Shown here piece after piece: positions 1 to 7,272 of a stretch of DNA of 19,507 nt. The stretch's first letter is position 1. Each line of letters opens with the position of its first letter. Both the position numbers and the translations under genes were made by a program. This DNA is from Clostridiales bacterium UBA1389. Its GTDB lineage: Bacteria > Bacillota > Clostridia > Oscillospirales > CAG-382. Below the pieces are notes generated by a model. The model did no database searches. It was not told the origin of the DNA and saw only the letters and a list, made by a program, of their open reading frames with translations. The stretch is from NCBI GenBank assembly GCA_002305335.1, contig DBQR01000019.1, forward strand, positions 11,172 to 30,678, written 5' to 3'.

Positions 1-423
1 ACTCCGGGGAAAACCATAACGGTGAATTACTATCTTATAGACGGGAAGGCCTTTTTCGTGGACCTTCCCGGCTACGGCTTTGCCAAAAGGTCGAAAGAGG
101 AAAAGGTAAAATGGTCGGAAGTCACCAACGCCTATTTCGATTCAAACGAGGCTATAAAACTTATAGTCCAGCTGGTGGACAGCAAGGTGGGGATAACCCC
201 CGACGACGCAACCATGTTCGAGTATATGAATTACTATAACCTCCCCTATGCGGTGGTGTTCACCAAATGCGACAAGCTGAATAAAACCCAGCTTAACGAA
301 TGCAGGGAAAAAATAAAAAGCTCCCCCTTCATAAAAGAGGGAACGGAATTTATAATGTATTCCTCCCTTAAAAACACCGGCAGGGAGGAGCTTATGAGGA
401 TAATACTGAAGTTAATAGATTAA
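1..423 (+). CDS. engB: EngB/YsxC ribosome-assembly GTPase, 3' part
   Basis: This is the C-terminal part (140 residues) of the circularly unpermuted Era/TrmE-like GTPase EngB (YsxC/YihA), a cytoplasmic factor for late assembly of the large ribosomal subunit. The frame is open to base 1, so the gene starts before the window. The GTG at 22 is internal, because the upstream codons TPGKT are the conserved switch I (G2) region. Visible motifs are TPGKT, DLPGYG (G3), FTKCDKL (G4, TKxD) and SSLKNTG (G5). The P-loop (G1) lies outside the window. The family is about 195-200 residues long, so roughly 55-60 residues are missing because of the window edge, not a mutation. In many Firmicutes engB follows lon, which would then lie just to the left (inference). 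A terminator follows the stop codon directly. Confidence 0.95.
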   Translation, partial: TPGKTITVNYYLIDGKAFFVDLPGYGFAKRSKEEKVKWSEVTNAYFDSNEAIKLIVQLVDSKVGITPDDATMFEYMNYYNLPYAVVFTKCDKLNKTQLNECREKIKSSPFIKEGTEFIMYSSLKNTGREELMRIILKLID

Positions 424-452
424 ACCGCCTGTAAAACCCCGGGCGGTTTTTT
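422..452 (+). terminator. Rho-independent terminator of engB
   Basis: AAACCGCC (422-429) pairs with GGCGGTTT (442-449). The hairpin starts within the engB stop codon and ends in a run of six T (447-452). The orientation and T run fit termination of engB on the plus strand. Confidence 0.85.
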
Positions 453-480
453 GCCAGTCCGTAGTTTAATAAAATATACT
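451..480 (+). promoter_or_regulatory. Promoter-like sequence in convergent gap
   Basis: TTGCCA (451-456), an 18-base spacer and TATACT (475-480) resemble a vegetative sigma factor promoter. The sequence directly follows the engB terminator and points into the 3' end of the minus-strand pseudouridine synthase gene. No plus-strand gene starts nearby, so if active it would make an antisense or untranslated RNA. It may be chance in an AT-rich gap. The remainder of 453-546 holds nothing else that I recognise, and I see no clear terminator for the pseudouridine synthase gene. Confidence 0.3.
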
Positions 481-546
481 GTTATGTTAAAGTTGTATCC
501 GTAGGGGTAGTCACAAATAAGCCTTCCGAATATCGAGAAGAAAAAC

Positions 547-1503
547 CTAATAAAACAGCCCCACAAAATCCGGCTTTTCGGTTTTCACCGTAACGCCGTT
601 TAAATAATTCAAAATCCCCTTGTCCGAAACAAACCTGAAACCTACCGAATAGGAACACAGCGCCTGCGACGAAAACCCCATTTTCCGGTCGTCTTTGTTT
701 ACGGCATACTTTCCGTCCCCCAAAATAGGATGTCCCTCCGCCGCAAACTGCGCCCTTATCTGATGTGTTCTCCCCGTTTTAAGGTTTATTTTCAGAAGGG
801 AAAGGTTTTTCTGCTTGTTTTCGGCAATAACCTCATATTCCAGCTTTGCCGTCAAAGCCCCCTCAGCGGGAGATTTTTTAACATAAACCTTGTTTTCTTC
901 CTTGTTTTTTTCAAGGTAGGACACCAGCTCCCCTTTTCTGTTTTTCAAAATCCCGTGGGAAACGGCAAGGTATCCTTTTTCTATCTCCCTGTTTTTTATT
1001 ATTTCATTCATTATCCGCAACGCTTCGGCATTTTTCGCCGCTATCACCAGCCCCTGGGTATTCCGGTCGATCCGGTTGCAAAGGGAGGGGGAAAAGGTGT
1101 TTTCGTTTTCCGGGTCGTATTCCCCCTTTTTGTAAAGATAAGCCTTTATTCTGTCAATAAGGGTATCCTCAGTCCCCTCCGGGGATTCCGAGTGGCAGAT
1201 AAGCCCCTTTTCCTTGTCAACGATTAGGATATTTTCATCCTCATAGCATACCTTTATATCGCTTCTTGATACCAAAAACGCCTTACTTTGATTTTCGGCA
1301 AAGAACTCATCGGGGATATAAAATGATAATATATCCCCCGCATTAAGCATATAATTTTCCTTTACCCGTTTACCGTTTACCTTTATTCTTTTTGTGCGGA
1401 CATATTTATATAAAAGGCTTTTCGGCATGGATGTGAATTTTTTAGTCAGAAATTTGTCAATGCGCTGACCGGCGTCGTTTTTGTTTATTGTAATTTCCTT
1501 CAA
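547..1503 (-). CDS. RluA-family pseudouridine synthase with S4 domain
   Basis: This cytoplasmic enzyme isomerises uridine to pseudouridine in RNA, most likely in 23S rRNA (RluC/RluD type). The protein has 318 residues, normal for the family. An S4 RNA-binding domain covers about residues 8-65 (DAGQRIDKFL, then KVNGKRV). The RluA catalytic domain follows. The catalytic aspartate is in NRIDRNTQG (near residue 146), and LKTGRTHQIRAQF with GHPILGDGKYA are the later family motifs. I chose the TTG at 1503-1501 because AAGAAAGG (1513-1520) lies 9 bases upstream and the protein then begins MKEITINKNDAG, as in homologues. A TTG three codons earlier would abut the ribosome binding site. The gene is divergent from the membrane protein gene at 1545. 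The exact target uridine cannot be read from sequence. Confidence 0.93.
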   Translation of the reverse strand: MKEITINKNDAGQRIDKFLTKKFTSMPKSLLYKYVRTKRIKVNGKRVKENYMLNAGDILSFYIPDEFFAENQSKAFLVSRSDIKVCYEDENILIVDKEKGLICHSESPEGTEDTLIDRIKAYLYKKGEYDPENENTFSPSLCNRIDRNTQGLVIAAKNAEALRIMNEIIKNREIEKGYLAVSHGILKNRKGELVSYLEKNKEENKVYVKKSPAEGALTAKLEYEVIAENKQKNLSLLKINLKTGRTHQIRAQFAAEGHPILGDGKYAVNKDDRKMGFSSQALCSYSVGFRFVSDKGILNYLNGVTVKTEKPDFVGLFY

Positions 1504-1512
1504 TTTTGTCAA

Positions 1513-1520
1513 CCTTTCTT
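1513..1520 (-). promoter_or_regulatory. Ribosome binding site deciding the TTG start
   Basis: AAGAAAGG on the minus strand ends 9 bases before the TTG at 1503. The alternative in-frame TTG at 1512 starts immediately after this motif with no spacer, so the downstream TTG is the credible start. Confidence 0.65.
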
Positions 1521-1544
1521 ATTACAAGCTTCGGAGGCATAGCC

Positions 1545-2288
1545 ATGACACCGAAAATCAAAAGCGAATACAGGGAATTTATAAAGAAAAATATCATAAT
1601 AATTGCATTTGCGGTTTTTGTTTTAATCGTGATTACAGCAATAACTCCGGCGGAATTCTGGATAGGCATAAAACTTTTTTCCGCATTGATGTCCTACGAT
1701 CAGCCCGCAGCGGCCGAAGGCATTAAAGGTTATATTATCGTGTTTGTCTGCCTGATAATTGCCGACAGGCTCTTTATATTTCTTTGCAACAAGTTAAGGA
1801 TAGCCATACTGAAAAGGGCAAACCGCCATATTACAAACCGCTTTGATGATTCGGAAAGCCATGAAAGGGCATACTGTTGCAGAGGAGTTTTCGGCGAGAC
1901 CTTCGACGAATTTTTTTTCATCATCCGGGAGTTAACCTTCTCCCTTGCCCTTGCCGCCTTTACAATATATATTAACCCCTACGCGGGAATACCCTTTGTT
2001 GCTTTATCTTATATAACATTGTATCGCAGAATCAAGGGAAAACCCGTCCATCCTATCTTTGCCCTTTTCTTAACGGCTCTGCTTGTGGGATATATTATAT
2101 CATTAGCGTTTTTAATAGTTGTGCATGCGGTGCCCTACGGCGGGATATTGGGGATTTATTCCCTGCTTATGCTTAAATATGTTTCGGAAAAAGATATTTT
2201 TAATGAAGTGTTAAAAGTCAGAATCAATCTTTCCCGTCTTGAATTATTAAACGAACTATTCGACCAAACGCCTTACATAAAGGCATGA
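1545..2288 (+). CDS. Six-helix membrane protein resembling an ABC-exporter membrane domain
   Basis: The product has 247 residues and about six hydrophobic segments, at roughly residues 18-35, 61-80, 125-140, 145-158, 170-195 and 200-215. The start is ATG 1545 because GGAGG (1533-1537) lies 7 bases upstream; an upstream in-frame TTG has no such site. I cannot name a family with certainty. The stretch from LRIAILKRANRH through NRFDDSES and FGETFDEFF, followed by two helices, follows the order seen in type IV ABC-exporter membrane domains between helices 2 and 4 (LRxxL, FD, a DV-like acidic position, then a Phe). The C-terminal NLSRLELLNELFD resembles the helix that leads into the ATPase domain. 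No Walker A, signature or Walker B motif is present here or nearby, and the long cytoplasmic loop between helices 4 and 5 is only about 10 residues. It could be a degenerate exporter half or an unrelated membrane protein. Confidence 0.75.
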   Translation: MTPKIKSEYREFIKKNIIIIAFAVFVLIVITAITPAEFWIGIKLFSALMSYDQPAAAEGIKGYIIVFVCLIIADRLFIFLCNKLRIAILKRANRHITNRFDDSESHERAYCCRGVFGETFDEFFFIIRELTFSLALAAFTIYINPYAGIPFVALSYITLYRRIKGKPVHPIFALFLTALLVGYIISLAFLIVVHAVPYGGILGIYSLLMLKYVSEKDIFNEVLKVRINLSRLELLNELFDQTPYIKA

Positions 2289-2305
2289 TAGCATAAAAGT
2301 TTACT

Positions 2306-4810
2306 TTATTCAAGATGTTTGTTTTTCGGCCGCCTTTTGAATATTTTACATATTTCCTCAATAATGAGTATTGACGCCGAAAGGCCGGCCACCCAAAGCC
2401 AGTTTTCGCTGTCAAGCATCGTTACGCCGAATATACCCGAAAGAGAGGGTATAAGCATAACCGCCGCCTGCGTGAATCCGGAAACCAGAAAAGCTAAAAT
2501 CAGGGGTATATTTATCCCCGATAAGATAAGGGGTTTTGACGACCTCATATTAAAGGAGTGGAAAAGCTGGGAAAAGGAAAGCACCCCGAAAGCCATGGTT
2601 GACCCCGTCCCTGCGGAGGTTTGACCCCCCACAAGGTATGCCGTAAGGGTTAACGCCCCCACTGCCAGCCCTTCCGCAAGTATAAGGAGCTTTTCCCCTG
2701 ACGAAAACAGTCCCGAACCGGGTTTTATGGGGGGCTTATCCATAACATCATCCCTTGTTTTTTCAAGCCCTAAAGCGATGGCGGGGAGGGAATCGGTAAC
2801 CAGATTCACCCACAGAAGCTGAACCGCCGTTAAAGGGGAGGGCATCGACAGCATTATGGCGGTGAAAACCGTGGCGATTTCCCCTATGTTGCAGGAAATA
2901 AGAAAATGCACCGCCCGGCGGATATTGGCGTAAATCCCCCGCCCCGCCTTAACCGCCTCAACAATGGTGGCAAAGTTATCGTCGGTGAGTATAAGGTCCC
3001 CCGCCTCCCTTGCCACATCGGTACCCGACTTTCCCATGGCGCAGCCGATGTCGGCTTTTTTTAACGCCGGGGCGTCGTTCACCCCGTCGCCGGTCATGGC
3101 AACCACCCCGCCGCTTTCCTTGTAGGCGTCGATTATTTTAACCTTGAATTCCGGGGTGGCGCGGGCAAACACCGCCGCCGAAAGCAGGGCTTTGCTTTGT
3201 TTGCTTTTCGGCATATCCTCGACTTCGCTTTGGGTATAGGCATAGTCCCCTTCCCTGAAGATGCCAAGCATTTTCGCCACCGCCACCGCCGTATCCTTGT
3301 GGTCGCCGGTTATCATAACCACCTTTATCCCGGCTTTGCGGCACTTTCGAACCGCCTCCTTCGCTTCCGGGCGGGGAATATCCATCATTCCCGCCATGCC
3401 GCAAAGATTAAATTTTATTCCAAGCAATCCTTTGGGCTTTTCCTTAAGCCTTGCATAACCCGCCCCGATAACCCTGAGACCGTTATTGGCAAAGGCATTC
3501 AGCTTTTTTTTGTCGAATCTACCGTTTGAATATTTTTCCACCTCCTCGGGGGCTCCTTTGATAACGGCAAGGTAATCTTTACCCTCCTTATGTAAGGTAA
3601 CCATGATTTTGGTTTTGGAATCAAAGGGAATTTCCTCGATTATCTGCCTATCAAGGCGGTATTTTTCTATATCGGGGATTTTTTGCAGGGCAAAATTATA
3701 CAACGCCTGCTCGGTGGGGGAGGAAAGACGGTTGTTTAAGGCAAACAGCTTTGAAAGTAAAAGGGTATCCCCCTCCCAGTCGGTGACCGTCATTTTGTTC
3801 TGGGTTAGGGTTCCCGTCTTGTCGGTGCAGATAACGGTGGAACAACCTAAGGTTTCGACGGCGGGCAGCTTTTTAACCACCGCCTTTTTCCTTGCCATGT
3901 CGGTAACCCCGATGGAAAGCATAATGGTGACGATTGCCGGCAGCCCTTCGGGGATTGCCGCCACCGCAAGGCTTACCGAGGTTAAGAACATTTCGGTAAC
4001 GGGAAAACCCCTGAATACCGAAAACACGAAAATAACAAGGCAGATAATCAGCGCGCCGTTCCCCAGTCCGGTGGAGGTTTTAGCAAGGCGTTTTTGAAGC
4101 GGAGTTTTCCGGCGGCTGTTTTCGGAAAGCATTCCGGCGATACTCCCCATGCGGGTATTCATCCCGGTGGCCACCGCCACCCCCTTCCCGTGACCCCCGG
4201 TTACCGTGGTCCCCGACCATACCATATTATGCATCGAAGACAGGTGTTTTTCCCCTCCCTTTATGGGGGGGATTGTTTTATACACCCCCATGGATTCCCC
4301 GGTCAGGGGGGATTCGTCGGTGATTAGGGAAAAGCTCTCAATAACCCGGCAGTCCGCCGGAACAAAGCACCCCTTTTCAAAAATAAGGATATCCCCCGGC
4401 ACCACATATTTGCTGTCAATATTGTATTCAACCCCGTCCCGGATAACCCTTGAGGTGGGAGAACTCAGGCTTTTCAGGGCTTCAAGGGCCTTTTCCGCCT
4501 TGCTTTCCTGAATAAGGGAAATAACCGAGTTCATAAGCACGATAGCCAAAATGATAAAAGCGTCAACGGTGGTTTCCCCCTTTATTTTAGACACGATAAA
4601 GGAAACGGCGGCTGCCGCAAACAAAACCCCCGTCATTACGTCCGCAAAGGACAGAAAAAATTTCTTTAACAATCTGTCCTTTTTCCCTTCGGTAAGCGTG
4701 TTTGTCCCGTATTTTTCAAGGCGGGTTTCGACCTCTTTAGTCGTAAGCCCCTTTTCCCCCGTGGAAAGGTTGTCAAATACGGCTTTTACTGTCTGACTGT
4801 GCCAAAGCAT
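2306..4810 (-). CDS. P2A-type calcium-transporting P-type ATPase
   Basis: This membrane pump uses ATP to export Ca2+, possibly also Mn2+. At about 834 residues it is short for a bacterial P2A pump but complete. In order it has an N-terminal cation ATPase domain, LTGES in the actuator domain (near 172-176), AAIPEGLPA in helix M4, CTDKTGTLT with the phosphorylated Asp (near 330), KGAPEEV in the nucleotide domain, and TGDGVNDAP in the hinge. Ion-site residues match SERCA: PEGL in M4, NIGE in M5, and NLVTD in M6. Two ATG codons are possible (4816 and 4810). I prefer 4810 (MLWHSQ) because AAAGG lies about 10 bases upstream of it, against about 4 for the other. The gene begins inside the last codons of the upstream sodium:alanine symporter gene, so translation is probably coupled. 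Its 3' end converges on the gene at 1545-2288 with only 17 bases between and no obvious terminator. Confidence 0.93.
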   Translation of the reverse strand: MLWHSQTVKAVFDNLSTGEKGLTTKEVETRLEKYGTNTLTEGKKDRLLKKFFLSFADVMTGVLFAAAAVSFIVSKIKGETTVDAFIILAIVLMNSVISLIQESKAEKALEALKSLSSPTSRVIRDGVEYNIDSKYVVPGDILIFEKGCFVPADCRVIESFSLITDESPLTGESMGVYKTIPPIKGGEKHLSSMHNMVWSGTTVTGGHGKGVAVATGMNTRMGSIAGMLSENSRRKTPLQKRLAKTSTGLGNGALIICLVIFVFSVFRGFPVTEMFLTSVSLAVAAIPEGLPAIVTIMLSIGVTDMARKKAVVKKLPAVETLGCSTVICTDKTGTLTQNKMTVTDWEGDTLLLSKLFALNNRLSSPTEQALYNFALQKIPDIEKYRLDRQIIEEIPFDSKTKIMVTLHKEGKDYLAVIKGAPEEVEKYSNGRFDKKKLNAFANNGLRVIGAGYARLKEKPKGLLGIKFNLCGMAGMMDIPRPEAKEAVRKCRKAGIKVVMITGDHKDTAVAVAKMLGIFREGDYAYTQSEVEDMPKSKQSKALLSAAVFARATPEFKVKIIDAYKESGGVVAMTGDGVNDAPALKKADIGCAMGKSGTDVAREAGDLILTDDNFATIVEAVKAGRGIYANIRRAVHFLISCNIGEIATVFTAIMLSMPSPLTAVQLLWVNLVTDSLPAIALGLEKTRDDVMDKPPIKPGSGLFSSGEKLLILAEGLAVGALTLTAYLVGGQTSAGTGSTMAFGVLSFSQLFHSFNMRSSKPLILSGINIPLILAFLVSGFTQAAVMLIPSLSGIFGVTMLDSENWLWVAGLSASILIIEEICKIFKRRPKNKHLE

Positions 4811-6069
4811 GAACATATTTCCTTTCGTTTTATAAAAAGCAGGTATAAATTGGGATATATCATTAGGGCGTTAAAAATATCGGCAACACTCCACACCGCC
4901 TTTGCCGCCGCCACCGCACCCAAAAAGGACAAAATTGAAACGGAAATCCGGTAAATCACCGAAACAGTCCGGCTTTTACCTGAAAACAGAAACTTTATAC
5001 AGCTTTCGGCGTAAAAGCACCAGCTGATAATGGAGGCAAAGCCGAACACCGACAGCAGCAGTGGAAGGATAACCCTTCCGGGATCACCGAAAAATTTAAA
5101 ATACATTACCCCCACGTCGTCAAAGCCCGCCATAAGCAGAGCCAAGGCGGTCAGGGTGGAAAACACAAAAATATCGGCATACATTTCGATTATCCCCCAT
5201 TTGCCCTGGGTGTGGGGGGTGGCGTTTTCCGAGGAGGAATGGACAATGGGGGAGGACCCCATCCCGGCTTCCGAGGAAAAAATTCCCCTTGTAAAGCCCA
5301 CTCTCACCGCCTGTGAAAAGAAGTAGCCCATAATCCCCGCCCCCGCCTGTTTTATGCCGAAAGCGGAACGGAATATTTCCCCGAAGGCATTGGGGAGGAA
5401 TTTTACCCTTGTAATTATTATGTAAAGGGTTAAAAGAATATAAATAAAACCTGCCGCCGGCATAAGGGCGTAGGAAATCCTTGCGATAAGCCTTCTCCCC
5501 CCCGCCACCGACAAAAGCACCGCCAAGCTGATAAATATGCCGCAGACTGCCCTCGGCATCCCTCCGGGGATAAGGGAAGCCGTCACCGCCGAGGACTGGG
5601 TAAGGCACCCGGTGCAAAAGGAAGCGGATATGCACATCAGGGAAAAGAAGACGGCGGTTTTCTTTTTACCCATGGCATTCAGGGCATACATGGCACCGCC
5701 GGTGAAAATTCCGTCGGTTTTCTGCCGGTTTTTAACCGCCACGTTTATTTCGGCATATTTCAGCATACACCCCAAAAACCCCACCACCCACATCCAGAAG
5801 ACGCTGCCCGCTCCTCCTTCCGATATAGCGAGGGCAACCCCGGTAATGGAGCCTATCCCCACCGTTCCCCCCAAGGCGGTGGACAAAGCCATGGCCGCCG
5901 AAATTCCCCCTCCGGCGGACTTTTTTATATCCTTTATCGCCGTTGAGAACACATCGGATATTCCGGTCAATTGAAAAAAACGGCTTTTTATCGTAAAATA
6001 TATGCCGAATAGGGTTAATATAACCACCGTCGGGATTCCCCAGACAAGGTCTTTTATAAATTCAAGCAT
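4786..6069 (-). CDS. Sodium:alanine symporter, AGCS family
   Basis: This integral membrane carrier imports alanine or glycine together with Na+. The product has 427 residues and about 11 hydrophobic segments, close to the usual 440-480. Family signatures include GGTVGIGSITGVALAISEGG followed by FWMWVVGFLGCMLKYAE, then GGAMYALN (the GGPMYYI-like motif), and RGIFSSEAGMGSSPIVHSSS (the NEAGMGSAPIAHA-like motif). I chose ATG 6069 (MLEFIKDLVWG) because a GGACGGAA ribosome binding site lies just upstream and homologues begin this way; a TTG at 6111 lacks a ribosome binding site. The last 25 bases overlap the start of the calcium-type ATPase gene, making a two-gene transcription unit. Substrate choice between alanine and glycine, or D and L forms, cannot be decided from sequence. 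Confidence 0.93.
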   Translation of the reverse strand: MLEFIKDLVWGIPTVVILTLFGIYFTIKSRFFQLTGISDVFSTAIKDIKKSAGGGISAAMALSTALGGTVGIGSITGVALAISEGGAGSVFWMWVVGFLGCMLKYAEINVAVKNRQKTDGIFTGGAMYALNAMGKKKTAVFFSLMCISASFCTGCLTQSSAVTASLIPGGMPRAVCGIFISLAVLLSVAGGRRLIARISYALMPAAGFIYILLTLYIIITRVKFLPNAFGEIFRSAFGIKQAGAGIMGYFFSQAVRVGFTRGIFSSEAGMGSSPIVHSSSENATPHTQGKWGIIEMYADIFVFSTLTALALLMAGFDDVGVMYFKFFGDPGRVILPLLLSVFGFASIISWCFYAESCIKFLFSGKSRTVSVIYRISVSILSFLGAVAAAKAVWSVADIFNALMIYPNLYLLFIKRKEICSCFGTVRQ

Positions 6070-6144
6070 TGCTTTCCGTCCGTTCCCTTTTATCTGACCC
6101 TGTACCTGCAAATAATGTATATGCTTTATACCGGCAAAAAAGCA

Positions 6145-6173
6145 TTGACTTTAGGGCTTGTTTGATTTAAAAT
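6145..6173 (+). promoter_or_regulatory. Vegetative-type promoter for the 6208-8721 operon
   Basis: TTGACT (6145-6150), a 17-base spacer and TAAAAT (6168-6173) match the sigma-A consensus at five of six positions in each hexamer. The start of transcription would fall near 6180, about 28 bases before the ATG at 6208. Just upstream, ATGCTTT (6121-6127) and AAAGCAT (6138-6144) form an inverted repeat abutting the -35 box, which could be an operator or chance. This is the divergent gap with the symporter gene, for which I see no convincing promoter. Confidence 0.7.
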
Positions 6174-6207
6174 ATAAATTGGAAATACTTAAGAAAGGCT
6201 GAAGACA

Positions 6208-6729
6208 ATGAACGATTCTCCGGTACTTAAAAGCTACAAGCGAAAAGACGTTGACGAGTTCCTTATCAGGCTGAACGAAGCGCAGCTTAAAGCCCTTTCG
6301 GAAAAGGACGACGAAATCAAAAGACTTTTTTCGGAATGCGAGTTTTACAAAAAGGAATGCGAAAAAAAGGATGGGGAAATCACATCTATAAAAGCCGAAT
6401 ACGAGGATATGCTTGAAAAGAAGCAGAAGGAAACGGATATGGTAAACGCCAGGCTGGGGGAAAAACTGTCCGCCGCCGAGAACGCCGCAACCGCCATTAT
6501 TGCCGAAGCAAAAACAGAACGGGAAAGGCTGCTTTCCATCGCCAAAGCGGAGGCGGAAAGCTATGCCGTAAAGGCAAAGGCAAAGGCGGAGGAATACTGC
6601 GAACAGGCAAAGCAGCTTTCCCTTGTTTACCGGGAACACTTCTCCAAGGCAAATCAGAGCCTTGAGGTTATGAATAAGCATCTTGACACCGCCCTTGAGG
6701 AAATGGCTAAGCTTATTTCGGGAAATTAA
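6208..6729 (+). CDS. DivIVA-like coiled-coil protein
   Basis: This is a 173-residue, highly charged, almost wholly helical protein with no membrane segment. The N-terminal LKSYKRKDVDEFLIRLNE resembles the start of DivIVA-domain proteins, and the rest is a long coiled coil (about residues 25-165). The alanine/glutamate-rich part AENAATAIIAEAKTERERLL followed by AKAEAESYAVKAKAKAEEY is typical of DivIVA/GpsB-type tails. Such proteins act as scaffolds at the septum or poles. The usual membrane-binding N-terminal residues of true DivIVA are not clearly present, so a paralogue is more likely than the main DivIVA. AGAAAGG (6192-6198) lies 9 bases before the ATG. One base separates its stop from the fumarase subunit start. 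Confidence 0.75.
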   Translation: MNDSPVLKSYKRKDVDEFLIRLNEAQLKALSEKDDEIKRLFSECEFYKKECEKKDGEITSIKAEYEDMLEKKQKETDMVNARLGEKLSAAENAATAIIAEAKTERERLLSIAKAEAESYAVKAKAKAEEYCEQAKQLSLVYREHFSKANQSLEVMNKHLDTALEEMAKLISGN

Positions 6730-6730
6730 A

Positions 6731-7261
6731 ATGAAGGCCTTTATGACGGTCGGGGAACTAATTAAAAATTCCCCCATACTTAAAGCCGGCGACGAGATAA
6801 CCCTGTCGGGGGTCGTCTATACCGCCCGGGACGCCGCCCATAAAAAAATGGCGGAAATAATAAAAAAAGGGGAAAAGCCCCCCTTTGAACTGCAGGATGC
6901 GGTTATTTATTACGCCGGCCCCACCCCTCCCAAACCCGGGGAGGTATGCGGCTCCTTCGGTCCCACCACCTCCGCCAGAATGGACGGATTTGCCCCCCTT
7001 TTATACGAAAAGGGAGTGTTCGCCACCATCGGCAAGGGGGAAAGAAGCGGGCAGGTAAGACAGGCGATAATAAAGCGAAAGGGATTGTATCTTATCGCCT
7101 TGGGGGGAGCCGGCGCACTGGCGGCAAAGCATATAAAATCGGTTAAAGTAATAGCCTTTGAGGAGCTGGACAGCGAATCGGTAAAGGAAATTATATTTGA
7201 AGATTTCCCCCTTTATGTGGGGATAGACATTCACGGCAACGATATTTACAAAGGGAATTAA
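6731..7261 (+). CDS. Class I fumarate hydratase, beta subunit
   Basis: The product (176 residues) is the C-terminal (beta) subunit of a two-subunit class I Fe-S hydro-lyase, of the fumarate hydratase / L-tartrate dehydratase beta type. The enzyme interconverts fumarate and malate in the cytoplasm. Recognisable family features are GDEITLSGVVYTARDAAHKKM near the N-terminus, YYAGPTPPKPG, CGSFGPTTSARMDGFAP, ATIGKGERSG and the C-terminal FPLYVGIDIHGNDIY. The iron-sulfur cluster is bound by the alpha subunit, which is not in this window. The start at 6731 gives the family N-terminus; an open extension back to 6683 runs into the previous gene. Length is normal for a split beta subunit. Tartrate dehydratase beta is the alternative, but the sequence is closer to the fumarase group. 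Confidence 0.9.
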   Translation: MKAFMTVGELIKNSPILKAGDEITLSGVVYTARDAAHKKMAEIIKKGEKPPFELQDAVIYYAGPTPPKPGEVCGSFGPTTSARMDGFAPLLYEKGVFATIGKGERSGQVRQAIIKRKGLYLIALGGAGALAAKHIKSVKVIAFEELDSESVKEIIFEDFPLYVGIDIHGNDIYKGN

Positions 7262-7272
7262 GGAGAAACCGG

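Noticed and set aside
730..1227. 165-codon plus-strand open frame
   Set aside because: It lies opposite the pseudouridine synthase gene, has no ribosome binding site and its translation has no recognisable domain; a shadow frame.
1484..1512. Minus-strand TTGACA (1512-1507) with AATAAA 17 bases on, resembling a promoter
   Set aside because: It lies over the first codons of the pseudouridine synthase gene; using it would remove the start codon and the S4 domain's beginning. The TTGACA match is a by-product of the start region.
2270..2284. GCCTT/AAGGC hairpin at the end of the ABC-like membrane protein gene
   Set aside because: Only five base pairs and no T run on either strand; too weak to call a terminator.
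5120..5635. 171-codon minus-strand open frame inside the symporter gene
   Set aside because: Alternative frame of a strongly recognised membrane transporter; Gly/Arg-rich translation typical of a shadow.
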